Assembly: GCF_008017415.1 (NCBI RefSeq)
Contig: NZ_VRSV01000001.1
Location: forward strand, 1,488,001 to 1,552,000
From: Microbacterium hatanonis
GTDB taxonomy: Bacteria; Actinomycetota; Actinomycetes; Actinomycetales; Microbacteriaceae
Direction: 5' to 3'
DNA length: 64,000 nucleotides
Under the pieces are notes generated by a model. It made no database searches, was not told where the DNA came from, and worked only from the letters and a program-made list of their open reading frames with translations. Below, piece after piece: positions 20,200-28,213 of this stretch. The position numbers and the translations under genes are program-made. Positions within the stretch are counted from its first letter, which is position 1; each line of letters opens with the position of its first letter.

Positions 20200-20613
20200 T
20201 CAGAACCAGATGGCGAGCTCTCGCGCCGCCGACTCGGGGCTGTCGCTGCCGTGCACGAGGTTCTGCTGCACGGCGAGGCCCCAGTCACGCCCGAAGTCAC
20301 CGCGGATCGTGCCGGGCGCCGCGGTCGTGGGATCGGTAGTTCCCGCGAGCGAGCGGAAGCCCTCGATCACGCGGTTGCCGGCGAGGCGGATGGCCACAGA
20401 CGGGCCGGAGAGCATGAATTCGAGCAGCGGCTCGTAGAACGGCTTGCCCTCGTGCTCGGCGTAGTGCTGCTCCAGGGTCGCGCGCTCGGGCTCCACGAGC
20501 CGGATGTCGACGAGCGCGTACCCCTTCGCTTCGATGCGGGCGAGGATCGCGCCGGTGAGGCCACGGGCCACGCCGTCGGGCTTCACGAGTACGAGAGTCT
20601 CTTCGGTCGCCAT
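20200..20613 (-). CDS. ndk: Nucleoside diphosphate kinase
   Basis: A 137-residue enzyme that transfers phosphate from NTPs to NDPs through a phospho-histidine. K11 lies in TLVLVKPDGVARG, and the catalytic H121 in NLVHGSDSPESA. Length and motifs are standard. It follows the DUF4233 gene by 3 bp, at the end of the ileS-folC-DUF4233-ndk operon, and converges with VKOR (9 bp between stops, no clear terminator). Confidence 0.97.
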   Translation of the reverse strand: MATEETLVLVKPDGVARGLTGAILARIEAKGYALVDIRLVEPERATLEQHYAEHEGKPFYEPLLEFMLSGPSVAIRLAGNRVIEGFRSLAGTTDPTTAAPGTIRGDFGRDWGLAVQQNLVHGSDSPESAARELAIWF

Positions 20614-20616
20614 GAG

Positions 20617-21024
20617 TCAGTTTCCGTTCGATGTGCGGGGATCGGCCAGTGCGGCGTTTCGGCGGTCGAGGGACGCCCCCTTGATCGTCGCATACGCCCA
20701 CATGCCGCCGAAAATGAGTGCGACGAGGAGAAGCGCCGGCACGAGGAACCCGCCGAGGGCGAGGACGACCTGAAGCGCCCACCCCGCGCCGATCGCCCAG
20801 CGGTGACGCAGGAAGCCCGATGTGATGACCATCAACAGCGCCAGCACCACTCCGCCGACGATCCCCCACCACGGTTCGATGCCGTCCGGCAGCACGCGCA
20901 ATCCGAAGACCACGAGCCCGCCGAGGAAGACGACGATCGACTCGAAGCCGAGCACGACGGAGCCGAGCGACTCCTCCGCGCCGCGCTGTCGCCTCACCCG
21001 GGGCTTGCGCTCCCGGGGGCTCAT
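20617..21024 (-). CDS. DUF4233 membrane protein
   Basis: A 135-residue protein with a basic, Arg-rich N terminus and about four hydrophobic segments (roughly 22-45, 50-68, 75-90, 92-115). The block ESIVVFLGGLVVFGLRVLP and its place between folC and ndk are characteristic of DUF4233, a family of unknown function found in actinobacteria. Its ATG overlaps the folC TGA (ATGA), which sets the start. It is probably cotranslated with folC. Confidence 0.85.
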   Translation of the reverse strand: MSPRERKPRVRRQRGAEESLGSVVLGFESIVVFLGGLVVFGLRVLPDGIEPWWGIVGGVVLALLMVITSGFLRHRWAIGAGWALQVVLALGGFLVPALLLVALIFGGMWAYATIKGASLDRRNAALADPRTSNGN

Positions 21025-22361
21025 TCCTGCCACCCGTTCTTCCAGTCCTCGGCTTCGGAGAGGCGCAACGCCTCTCCGGCGAGCACGACGGAGCCGGCGA
21101 TGACGACGGCTCGGCGGTCGGATGCTGCGGCCCACTCGCGCGCGGCCTCCGCCGCGTCATCGAGCCCGGGGTGCACCGAGACCGTGGCCCCTCGAGCCTC
21201 GGCGAGGTCGGCGATGAGGTCGGGGTCGCTGGCGCGCTCCGATTCCGGAGCGGTCGCGAACACGCGTGCCGCCACCGGGGCCAGCGCGTCCACGATCCCC
21301 GCAGCATCCTTGTCTCCGAGCACGCCGACGACGACACCCCACTCGTCGACGTCGAACGTCTCACGCAGACCCGAGACGAGCGCCTGTGCGCCGTGGGGGT
21401 TGTGGGCGGCGTCCGCCACGACGATCGGGTGCGACCCGACGAGCTGCAGTCGCCCCGGCGACGTCGCCTGAGCGAGCCCGTCGGTCACGACATCGGCGCT
21501 CACGGTGCCGAAGAGCGACTCGACGGCAGCGATCGCGAGGGCGGCGTTCGCTCCCTGGTGGAAGCCGTAGAGAGGAAGGTACTGCTCATCGAAGGTGCCC
21601 GACAGGCCACGCACCGAGATGAGCTGGCCGCCGACGGCGAGCCGCTGGGACGAGAGGCCGAACTCCTCGCCCTCGAAGGCGATGGTCGCTCCCCGCGCCG
21701 CGGCGGCGGCACGGAGCACGGCTGCCGCCTCGGGATCCTGGCGGGCGGAGACCACGGCGGCACCGTCCTTCACGATGCCCGACTTCACGGTCGCGATCTC
21801 GCGGATCGTCGATCCGAGGCGGTCGGCGTGGTCGAGCGCGATCGGGGCGAACACCGCGACGTCTCCATCGGCGGTGTTGGTGGAGTCCCAGGCGCCGCCC
21901 ATGCCCACCTCGAGCACGAGGACGTCGACCGGCGCATCGGCGAAGACGACGAACCCCAGAACCGTGAGGAGCTCGAAGAAGGTGAGGGCGGCGTCGCCCG
22001 CCGCCGCCAGCTCGGCGTCGACGAGGTCGACGAACGGTTGGATCTCATCCCACGCGTCGGCGACGGCGGCGTCGGAGACGGGTTCGCCGTCGACCATGAT
22101 GCGCTCGGTGAAGCGCACGAGGTGCGGGCTCGTGAAGAGCCCGGTGCGCAGCCCGGTCGATCGGACCAGGCTCTCGATCATGCGGCTCGTCGACGTCTTC
22201 CCGTTCGTGCCGGTCACGTGGATCACTCGGTAGGTGCGCTGAGGGTCCGCCAGCAACTCCAGCACCCGGCGGGTCCGCTCGACACGGGGCTGGACCCACT
22301 GCTCGCCCTGCCTCGTCAGCAGAGCCGCATACACGGCGTCGGCGCGGTCGCGGTCGCTCAT
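21021..22361 (-). CDS. folC: Folylpolyglutamate synthase/dihydrofolate synthase
   Basis: A 446-residue Mur-ligase-like enzyme that adds glutamate to dihydropteroate and folates. The ATP-binding P-loop is [14 protein letters not shown] (about 48-61). Further family blocks are [54 protein letters not shown] and [10 protein letters not shown]. Start and stop overlap ileS and the DUF4233 gene by ATGA, so the operon is tightly coupled. Confidence 0.96.
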   Translation of the reverse strand: MSDRDRADAVYAALLTRQGEQWVQPRVERTRRVLELLADPQRTYRVIHVTGTNGKTSTSRMIESLVRSTGLRTGLFTSPHLVRFTERIMVDGEPVSDAAVADAWDEIQPFVDLVDAELAAAGDAALTFFELLTVLGFVVFADAPVDVLVLEVGMGGAWDSTNTADGDVAVFAPIALDHADRLGSTIREIATVKSGIVKDGAAVVSARQDPEAAAVLRAAAAARGATIAFEGEEFGLSSQRLAVGGQLISVRGLSGTFDEQYLPLYGFHQGANAALAIAAVESLFGTVSADVVTDGLAQATSPGRLQLVGSHPIVVADAAHNPHGAQALVSGLRETFDVDEWGVVVGVLGDKDAAGIVDALAPVAARVFATAPESERASDPDLIADLAEARGATVSVHPGLDDAAEAAREWAAASDRRAVVIAGSVVLAGEALRLSEAEDWKNGWQE

Positions 22362-25300
22362 TCGCCACTCTCCTCGTTCAAACGGGTCACCGACACGGTG
22401 AACGCTCCGGCGTTGGCGAAGGTTCCCTTCGCGAACTCGGCCTGGTGTTCGGGCGTTTCCGACGGGGTGCCGCGCAGCGTGCCCCTCGACAGGGTCGTCG
22501 CGCCATCGGACCCGACGATCGCGGCCTCTCGGGCGAGAGTCTCACCCGCCACGTCCGCGACGTCGAACGCAGCCGACACCGCCGCTGCGTCCTCCTCGTG
22601 GCTGAAGCTCAGCACGAGTCGGATGCGATCGCTGACGTCGAACCCTGCGCCCTTGCGGGTGTCCTGCACCGCACGGACGACGTCGCGCGCGAGCCCCTCC
22701 GCCTCCAGCGCATCGTCGGTCGTGGTGTCGAGCAGCACGAATCCGCCGCCGGCGAGCACGGCGAGAGCTTCGCCTTCGGGGCGCCCGGCCGTCTCGACCA
22801 CCAGCTCGTACTCGCCGGCCTGCAGCTCCACGCCGCCCGCCGAGACGACGCCGTCGGTCTCAGACCAGTCGCCGGCGCGCGCGGCCTGGATCACCTGCTG
22901 CACCTGCTTTCCGAGGCGGGGGCCCAGGGCGCGTGCGTTCACCGTCAGACGATGCGAGATTCCGTACGACGCCGACGCGCCGTCGACGAGTTCGACCAGT
23001 TCGACGGATTTGATGTTGAGCTCGTCGCGGAGGATGTCTTCGAACTGGCCGAGAGCGGCAGCATCCGCGACGACCACCGTGAGACGCGGGAGCGGCAGAC
23101 GCACGCGCTTGCCCTCGCGCTTGCGCAGCGCGTTGGCGACGCTCGACACCTCGCGAACGGCGTCCATCGCGACACGGATGTCGGCCGACGCCGGGAAGGC
23201 GTCGGCATCGGGCCAGTCGGTCAGGTGCACGCTGCGCCCGCCCGTGAGCCCCTGCCAGACCTGCTCCGAGACGAGCGGGATGAGCGGGGCGGCGACGCGT
23301 GTGAGGGTCTCGAGCACGGTGTACAGCGTGTCGAACGCCTCGGTCGACGACGGGTCGTCGTCGCGCACGCCGACCCAGAACCGGTCGCGCGAGCGACGGA
23401 TGTACCAGTTGGTCAGCACCTCGGCGAAGTCACGCAGTCGCTCCGCGGCGGTCGTCGAGTCGAGGCCGTCGAGGTCGGCGGCGACGCCGCGCACGAGGTC
23501 ACCCGTGAGAGCGAGGATGTAGCGGTCCAGCACGTCGGTCGAGTCGGTGCGCCAAGATGCGTCGTATCCCGACTCCGCGCTCGCGGACGGACCGGCGGTC
23601 GCCCGCGCGGCGTTCGCGTAGGTGGAGAAGAAGTACCACGTGTTCCAGAGGGGCAGCAGGAACTCCCGCACGCCCGCACGGATGCCCTCCTCGGTGACCA
23701 CGAGGTTGCCCCCGCGCAGAACCGAGCTCGACATGAGGAACCACCGCATCGCGTCGGATCCGTCGCGGTCGAACACCTCCCGCACGTCGGGATAGTTGCG
23801 CAACGATTTCGACATCTTCTGCCCGTCGCTGCCGAGCACGATCCCGTGGGCGGAGACGGCACGGAACGCCGGACGGTCGAACAGCGCGGTCGACAGCACG
23901 TGCATGACGTAGAACCAGCCCCGGGTCTGACCGATGTACTCCACGATGAAGTCGGCGGGGGCGTGCTGCTCGAACCAGTCATGGTTCTCGAAGGGATAGT
24001 GCACCTGGGCGAACGGCATCGACCCGGAGTCGAACCACACGTCGAGCACGTCCTCGACGCGGCGCATGACGCTCTCCCCCGTCGGATCGTCGGGGTTGGG
24101 GCGGGTGAGGTCGTCGATGAACGGACGGTGCAGATCGACCTCGCCGTCGGTGTTGCGCGGCAGGCGACCGAAGTCGGCCTCCATCTCGGCCAGCGACCCG
24201 TAGACGTCGAGGCGCGGGTACTCCGGGTCGTCGCTCTTCCACACGGGGATCGGGGATCCCCAGTAGCGGTTGCGGCTGATCGACCAGTCGCGGGCGCCCT
24301 CGATCCACTTGCCGAACTGGCCCTCCTTGACGTTCTCGGGAACCCAGGTGATCTCGGCGTTGCCCGAGATCATCCGCTCCTTCACGTCGGTGACGCGGAT
24401 GAACCAGCTCGAGACGGCCTTGTAGATGAGGGGGTTCCGGCAGCGCCAGCAATGCGGGTACGAGTGCTCGTAACTCGCCATGCGCAGCAAGCGCCCGTTC
24501 TGGCGCAGGATACGGATCAGGGGGGTGTTCGCGTCGAGCCACAGCTCGCCCGCGACATCGCTCACGTCCGACAGGAACCGGCCGCCGTCGTCGAGCGACA
24601 GGATGGTGGGCAGGCCCGCCGCATCCGCCAGCCGCTTGTCGTCCTCGCCATAGGCCGGTGCCTGGTGCACGATACCGGTGCCGTCGCTGGTCGTGACGTA
24701 GTCGTCGACGAGGATGCGCCACGCGTTCTGCGTGCCCCACTCCTCGGCGTCGGCGTAGTAGTCGAACAGGCGGTCGTAGGCGACGCCCTCGAGGTCTGTG
24801 CCGACCACCGTCTGCTGCACGGCTTCGCGGGCCGCATCCGCAGACTCGTACCCGAGGTCCTTCGCATATCCGGCGAGCAGGTCCTCGGCCAGGAGGTAGC
24901 GGTGGGACGTCGCCTCGATCGCATCGTCGGCCTGGCCGTCGGGGGTGTGGTGCACGTCCGCCGCGCCCCCCGGTCCTCCGGGCACGACGACGTAGCGGAT
25001 CGCGGGGCCGACGGCGAGGGCGAGGTTCGTCGGGAGGGTCCAGGGCGTGGTCGTCCAGGCGAGGGCGCGCACGCCGGTGAGCCCGAGCGCCTCGGCCTTG
25101 GCTCCGACAAGGGGGAAGGTCACGGTGACCGACGGGTCCTGGCGCATCTTGTAGACGTCGTCGTCCATGCGCAGCTCATGGCTCGACAGCGGGGTCTCGT
25201 CGCGCCAGCAATAGGGCAGCACACGGTAGCCCTCGTACGCGAGGCCCTTCTCGTGCAGGGTCTTGAACGCCCAGAGCACCGACTCCATGTAGGTCGTGTC

Positions 25301-25819
25301 GAGCGTCTTGTAGCCGTTGTCGAAGTCGACCCACCGGGCCTGGCGGGTCACGTAGTCCTGCCAGTCACGCGTGTACTCGAGCACCGACTCACGGGCCTTC
25401 GCATTGAAGGTCGCCACACCCATGCGCTCGATGTCGTCCTTCTCGGTGATGCCGAGTTGCTTCATCGCCTCGAGCTCGGCGGGCAGACCGTGCGTGTCCC
25501 AGCCGAAGACACGGTCGACCTTCTTGCCTCGCATGGTCTGGAAGCGCGGGAAGACGTCCTTCGCGTACCCCGTCAGAAGGTGGCCGTAATGCGGCAGGCC
25601 GTTCGCGAACGGCGGCCCGTCGTAGAAGACCCACTCCTCGGCACCCTCGCGCTGGGCGATGGAGGCCCGGAATGTGTCGTCGGAGGCCCAGAAGGCGAGC
25701 GTCTGCTCCTCGAGCGAGGGGAAGCGCGGGCTCGGGACGATCCCGGCGCTCGCCGCTCCGGTCTCTGAGCTCGTCGACGGGTCGGCGGCGGGTCCGAACG
25801 AGGACTTGGGGTAGGTCAT
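22358..25819 (-). CDS. ileS: Isoleucyl-tRNA synthetase
   Basis: A 1153-residue class Ia synthetase that charges tRNA-Ile. The HIGH-type site is PHYGH (76-80) in [18 protein letters not shown], and KMSKS is at 668-672 followed by LRNYPD. The editing (CP1) domain lies between, with the [18 protein letters not shown] threonine-rich block. The anticodon-binding and C-terminal regions are complete. Translation starts at ATG 25819 behind GGAG. A T-box leader upstream senses uncharged tRNA-Ile. The product is the first gene of ileS-folC-DUF4233-ndk. Confidence 0.98.
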   Translation of the reverse strand: MTYPKSSFGPAADPSTSSETGAASAGIVPSPRFPSLEEQTLAFWASDDTFRASIAQREGAEEWVFYDGPPFANGLPHYGHLLTGYAKDVFPRFQTMRGKKVDRVFGWDTHGLPAELEAMKQLGITEKDDIERMGVATFNAKARESVLEYTRDWQDYVTRQARWVDFDNGYKTLDTTYMESVLWAFKTLHEKGLAYEGYRVLPYCWRDETPLSSHELRMDDDVYKMRQDPSVTVTFPLVGAKAEALGLTGVRALAWTTTPWTLPTNLALAVGPAIRYVVVPGGPGGAADVHHTPDGQADDAIEATSHRYLLAEDLLAGYAKDLGYESADAAREAVQQTVVGTDLEGVAYDRLFDYYADAEEWGTQNAWRILVDDYVTTSDGTGIVHQAPAYGEDDKRLADAAGLPTILSLDDGGRFLSDVSDVAGELWLDANTPLIRILRQNGRLLRMASYEHSYPHCWRCRNPLIYKAVSSWFIRVTDVKERMISGNAEITWVPENVKEGQFGKWIEGARDWSISRNRYWGSPIPVWKSDDPEYPRLDVYGSLAEMEADFGRLPRNTDGEVDLHRPFIDDLTRPNPDDPTGESVMRRVEDVLDVWFDSGSMPFAQVHYPFENHDWFEQHAPADFIVEYIGQTRGWFYVMHVLSTALFDRPAFRAVSAHGIVLGSDGQKMSKSLRNYPDVREVFDRDGSDAMRWFLMSSSVLRGGNLVVTEEGIRAGVREFLLPLWNTWYFFSTYANAARATAGPSASAESGYDASWRTDSTDVLDRYILALTGDLVRGVAADLDGLDSTTAAERLRDFAEVLTNWYIRRSRDRFWVGVRDDDPSSTEAFDTLYTVLETLTRVAAPLIPLVSEQVWQGLTGGRSVHLTDWPDADAFPASADIRVAMDAVREVSSVANALRKREGKRVRLPLPRLTVVVADAAALGQFEDILRDELNIKSVELVELVDGASASYGISHRLTVNARALGPRLGKQVQQVIQAARAGDWSETDGVVSAGGVELQAGEYELVVETAGRPEGEALAVLAGGGFVLLDTTTDDALEAEGLARDVVRAVQDTRKGAGFDVSDRIRLVLSFSHEEDAAAVSAAFDVADVAGETLAREAAIVGSDGATTLSRGTLRGTPSETPEHQAEFAKGTFANAGAFTVSVTRLNEESGE

Positions 25820-25821
25820 GT

Positions 25822-26040
25822 CACTCCAGCAGGTCGAGGATCAGCCTGCGAGGACGACTCGATCGAGCCGCGGTACCACCCCGCGTGACGCCTCGGGCCC
25901 TTCGACAGGCTCAGGGACCGAGTCGTCCACTTTCACTGCGGCTGTGACGGGCCTGCCCCGCCCGGTTCTACTGACGCCGACCCGAGGACCGACGCGTTCT
26001 TCCGGGAGCTCCCCGGTGATGGCCGGATCGAAACTCGTGC
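25822..26040 (-). promoter_or_regulatory. T-box riboswitch (translational type) controlling ileS
   Basis: On the minus strand the leader carries the hallmark GCGGGGTGGTACCGCGG (25884-25868), whose GGTGGTACC bulge pairs with the NCCA end of uncharged tRNA. A short stem I is formed by CCGGCCATCACCGGGG, and the exposed codon ATC (26020-26018) matches Ile. AGTAGAACCGGGCGGG resembles the stem II region of actinobacterial ileS leaders. The Shine-Dalgarno GGAG lies just after a GCAGG/CCTGC hairpin (25848-25829), and there is no terminator, so control should be at translation initiation: uncharged tRNA-Ile frees the ribosome site. Confidence 0.9.
25896..25919. repeat. REP-like palindrome inside the ileS leader
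   Basis: The sequence CCCTTCGACAGGCTCAGGG, extended by GG before and ACC after, is an imperfect palindrome (CCCT/AGGG stem). It resembles a short extragenic palindrome seen in many actinobacterial genomes (recalled, not searched). It is flanked by CTCGG/CCGAG and GACG/CGTC complementary arms, so it forms the tip of a longer T-box stem. Confidence 0.6.
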
Positions 26041-26045
26041 CTCCT

Positions 26046-26051
26046 ATTCTA
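26046..26051 (-). promoter_or_regulatory. Probable -10 box of the ileS T-box transcript
   Basis: TAGAAT on the minus strand, placed so that transcription would start near 26039, directly before the T-box stem I. No clear -35 element is visible. Confidence 0.55.
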
Positions 26052-26134
26052 CGCGTCGGCTGCGAGGCGCCGGGCCCGCCTCCCACCCCACTTTCTGCGC
26101 TGCGTCCAACAAGCTCGCAGCGCTGGCAGGATGG

Positions 26135-27472
26135 ATGCTCGTGACCACCGCAGCATCCGTGACTCCTCCGGCCTCAAAGACCTCCGCCCGCCGGGTATCC
26201 GTGGCCTCCATGGTCGGTACCTCCCTCGAATCCTTCGATTTCTACGTCTTCGCCTACTTCTCGGCGTTCTTCGTCGGTCCACTGTTCTTCGAGCCGCTCG
26301 GAACCGCCGGCGCGACCCTGGCATCGTTCACGACCATCGCGATCGCGTTCGTCGTGCGACCCATCGGCGCGATCATCTTCGGCTACATGGGCGACCGACT
26401 CGGCCGACGCGCGACCCTTCTGTGGACGGTCGCGATCATGGGTGTGGCCACCGGCCTCATCGGCGTGCTCCCGACCTACGCGCAGGCCGGCTGGATCGGA
26501 GCGGTGCTGCTGGTTGTGCTGCGTCTGGCACAGGGGATCTCCCTCGGTGGCGAATGGGGCGGGTCGATCCTGCTGGCGACCGAGCACGCCTCTCCCGTGA
26601 AGCGCGCCTTCTACGCCGCCATCCCGCAGCTGGGCTCCCCGATCGGGTCGATCCTCTCGGCGGCCCTGTTCATCGTGATGACCGCGACGCTGCCCACCGA
26701 GGAGCTCGTCGCCTGGGGCTGGCGCATCCCCTTCCTCATCGCCATCCCGCTGCTCCTCGTCTCGCTCTACCTGCGCTGGTCGATCGACGAGACGCCGGTG
26801 TTCCGCGAGGTGGTCGCAGAGGGGCGTCGCGACCGGCTGCCCTTCCTCACGATGTTCCGCCAGCGCCCCACCGCCATGGCGATCGCGGCCGGAGCGGCAC
26901 TGCTCGGAATCGGGTCGTACGGACTCATGAACACCTACACGATCAACTACGGCGCGACACAGCTCGGGTACGCCTACACCGACCTCCTCATCGCCGCGAC
27001 GATCGGCGCCCTGTTGCAACTCGTCACGATCCCGCTGTTCGGGGCGCTCGCCGCGCGCATCGGTTCGGCGAAGGTCGTGGCGTGGGGAGCCCTCGGCACA
27101 CTGATCATCGCGTTCCCCATCTACTTCATCCTCCAGGAGGCGAACTTCGGCGTCCTCGTCGCGCTCATGGTGGTCGGAGGCATCCTCCCGACGATGTCGT
27201 GGGCGGCACTCGGCGGGCTCATGAACGACCTCTTCCCCGATGCGTTCCGCTACTCCGCCCTCTCTTTCGCGTACGCGCTCGCCGCCACCGTCGGCGGATT
27301 CGTGCCGCTGATCACCGGCGCCCTCGGCGTGCAGACGAACTACGCCTGGTGGCACCCCGGCGTCATCCTCGCCGTGATGTCGGCGGTCACGCTCGTCGCA
27401 GCCTGGGCGGCAGCCCGTTACTCGACGGCCCGCTCCGCCGCGACGGCCGAGCCGGCCCTCGCCGACCACTGA
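26135..27472 (+). CDS. MFS transporter of the metabolite:H+ symporter (MHS) type
   Basis: A 445-residue membrane protein with about 12 hydrophobic segments. It has the MHS-type start (SMVGTSLESFDFYVFAYFSAFF), the loop 2-3 motif GYMGDRLGRRATL and the LRLAQGISLGGEWGGSILLATEH block. Relatives import organic acids, osmolytes or aromatic acids with protons (ShiA, ProP, PcaT-like); the substrate cannot be fixed. The ATG at 26135 has a weak AGGATGG before it; a GTG at 26141, 8 nt after CAGGAT, is an alternative leaderless start. It is divergent from ileS. Confidence 0.9.
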   Translation: MLVTTAASVTPPASKTSARRVSVASMVGTSLESFDFYVFAYFSAFFVGPLFFEPLGTAGATLASFTTIAIAFVVRPIGAIIFGYMGDRLGRRATLLWTVAIMGVATGLIGVLPTYAQAGWIGAVLLVVLRLAQGISLGGEWGGSILLATEHASPVKRAFYAAIPQLGSPIGSILSAALFIVMTATLPTEELVAWGWRIPFLIAIPLLLVSLYLRWSIDETPVFREVVAEGRRDRLPFLTMFRQRPTAMAIAAGAALLGIGSYGLMNTYTINYGATQLGYAYTDLLIAATIGALLQLVTIPLFGALAARIGSAKVVAWGALGTLIIAFPIYFILQEANFGVLVALMVVGGILPTMSWAALGGLMNDLFPDAFRYSALSFAYALAATVGGFVPLITGALGVQTNYAWWHPGVILAVMSAVTLVAAWAAARYSTARSAATAEPALADH

Positions 27473-27475
27473 GGC

Positions 27476-27552
27476 GCCGAGAGTGCCCGATCCCGCCAAG
27501 GGTGCCCGGATACTCGGGCACCTACGGCGGAAACGGGCGCACTCGGCGGGCG
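27476..27552. repeat. Long imperfect inverted repeat after the MHS transporter gene
   Basis: Outer arms CGCCGAGAGTGCCCG (27476 onward) and CGGGCGCACTCGGCG (ending about 27552) are nearly complementary, and inside them GGGTGCCCG and CGGGCACC form a second hairpin. The motif GTGCCCG therefore occurs twice directly and twice inverted in 77 bp. It can act as a terminator for the transporter gene; a mobile palindrome is another option. Confidence 0.6.
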
Positions 27553-27569
27553 GGCGGTAGCGTCGGAGG

Positions 27570-28115
27570 GTGATGCGCGCCCTCCCCACGACCGACCGGC
27601 TCGTCCTCCGGGAGATGGGGCCCGACGACCTCCCCGCCCTCACCGCGATCATGGGCGACGCCGAGACCATGACCGCCTACGAGGGGCCGTTCGGCCCGGC
27701 CGAGATCGCGACCTGGCTCGCTCGATCGCAGCAGCGATACGCCGACGACGGATTCGCGCTCTGGGCGGTGACCCTGCGCGAGACGGGCGAGATGATCGGC
27801 CAGTGCGGGCCCACGCGCCAGATCATCGACGGACGATCGATGGTGGAGGTCGGCTACCTGTTCGATCGCCGCTGGTGGCACCGTGGGTTCGCGCGGGAAG
27901 CTGCCCGGGCCTGTCGCGACTGGGCCTTCCACAACCTCCCGGTAGACGTGGTGTGCTCCAAGATCCGCGACACGAACCTCGCCAGCATGAATGTCGCGAT
28001 CCGCAACGGCATGTCCGTCCGCGGGCGCACCGTGACCCACTACCGAGGCGTCGACATGCCGCACCTCGTCTTCGAGATCACGCGAGACGAATGGATGCTG
28101 CGCCCCACACCCTGA
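27570..28115 (+). CDS. GNAT-family N-acetyltransferase (RimJ-like)
   Basis: A 181-residue acetyl-CoA-dependent transferase of the RimJ/RimL-like Acetyltransf_3 group. It begins TTDRLVLREMGPDDLPAL, has the central VEVGYLFDRRWWHRGFAREAARA acetyl-CoA site (R/Q-x2-G/A pattern) and the C-terminal NLASMNVAIRNGMSVRG typical of the group. Substrate unknown; protein N-termini, antibiotics or small amines are possible. TAGCGT (27558-27563) lies 6 nt before GTG 27570, fitting a leaderless start; the ATG at 27573 is the alternative. Confidence 0.88.
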   Translation: MMRALPTTDRLVLREMGPDDLPALTAIMGDAETMTAYEGPFGPAEIATWLARSQQRYADDGFALWAVTLRETGEMIGQCGPTRQIIDGRSMVEVGYLFDRRWWHRGFAREAARACRDWAFHNLPVDVVCSKIRDTNLASMNVAIRNGMSVRGRTVTHYRGVDMPHLVFEITRDEWMLRPTP

Positions 28116-28149
28116 CACCGTGCGGAGAAGACGCGCGCACGCCCGCCGG

Positions 28150-28155
28150 TAGACT
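28150..28155 (+). promoter_or_regulatory. Probable -10 box for valS
   Basis: TAGACT 59 bp before the valS ATG. The same hexamer precedes both tRNA-Pro and tRNA-Gly in this window, which supports it as a promoter element. No convincing -35 is seen, and the leader has no T-box. Confidence 0.5.
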
Positions 28156-28213
28156 GGCGTCGACCCACACTCAGGCACGCTCACACAGTGCCGCACATAC
28201 CGAGGAGCTCTCG

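Noticed and set aside
22445..25768. A 1107-codon open frame on the plus strand opposite ileS
   Set aside because: It is the antisense shadow of a high-GC gene: the composition is Arg/Val/Asp/Gly-rich with no recognisable domain, while the opposite strand is a clear IleS.
28116..28213. T-box in front of valS
   Set aside because: The conserved GGTGGTACC bulge is absent, unlike in the ileS leader.
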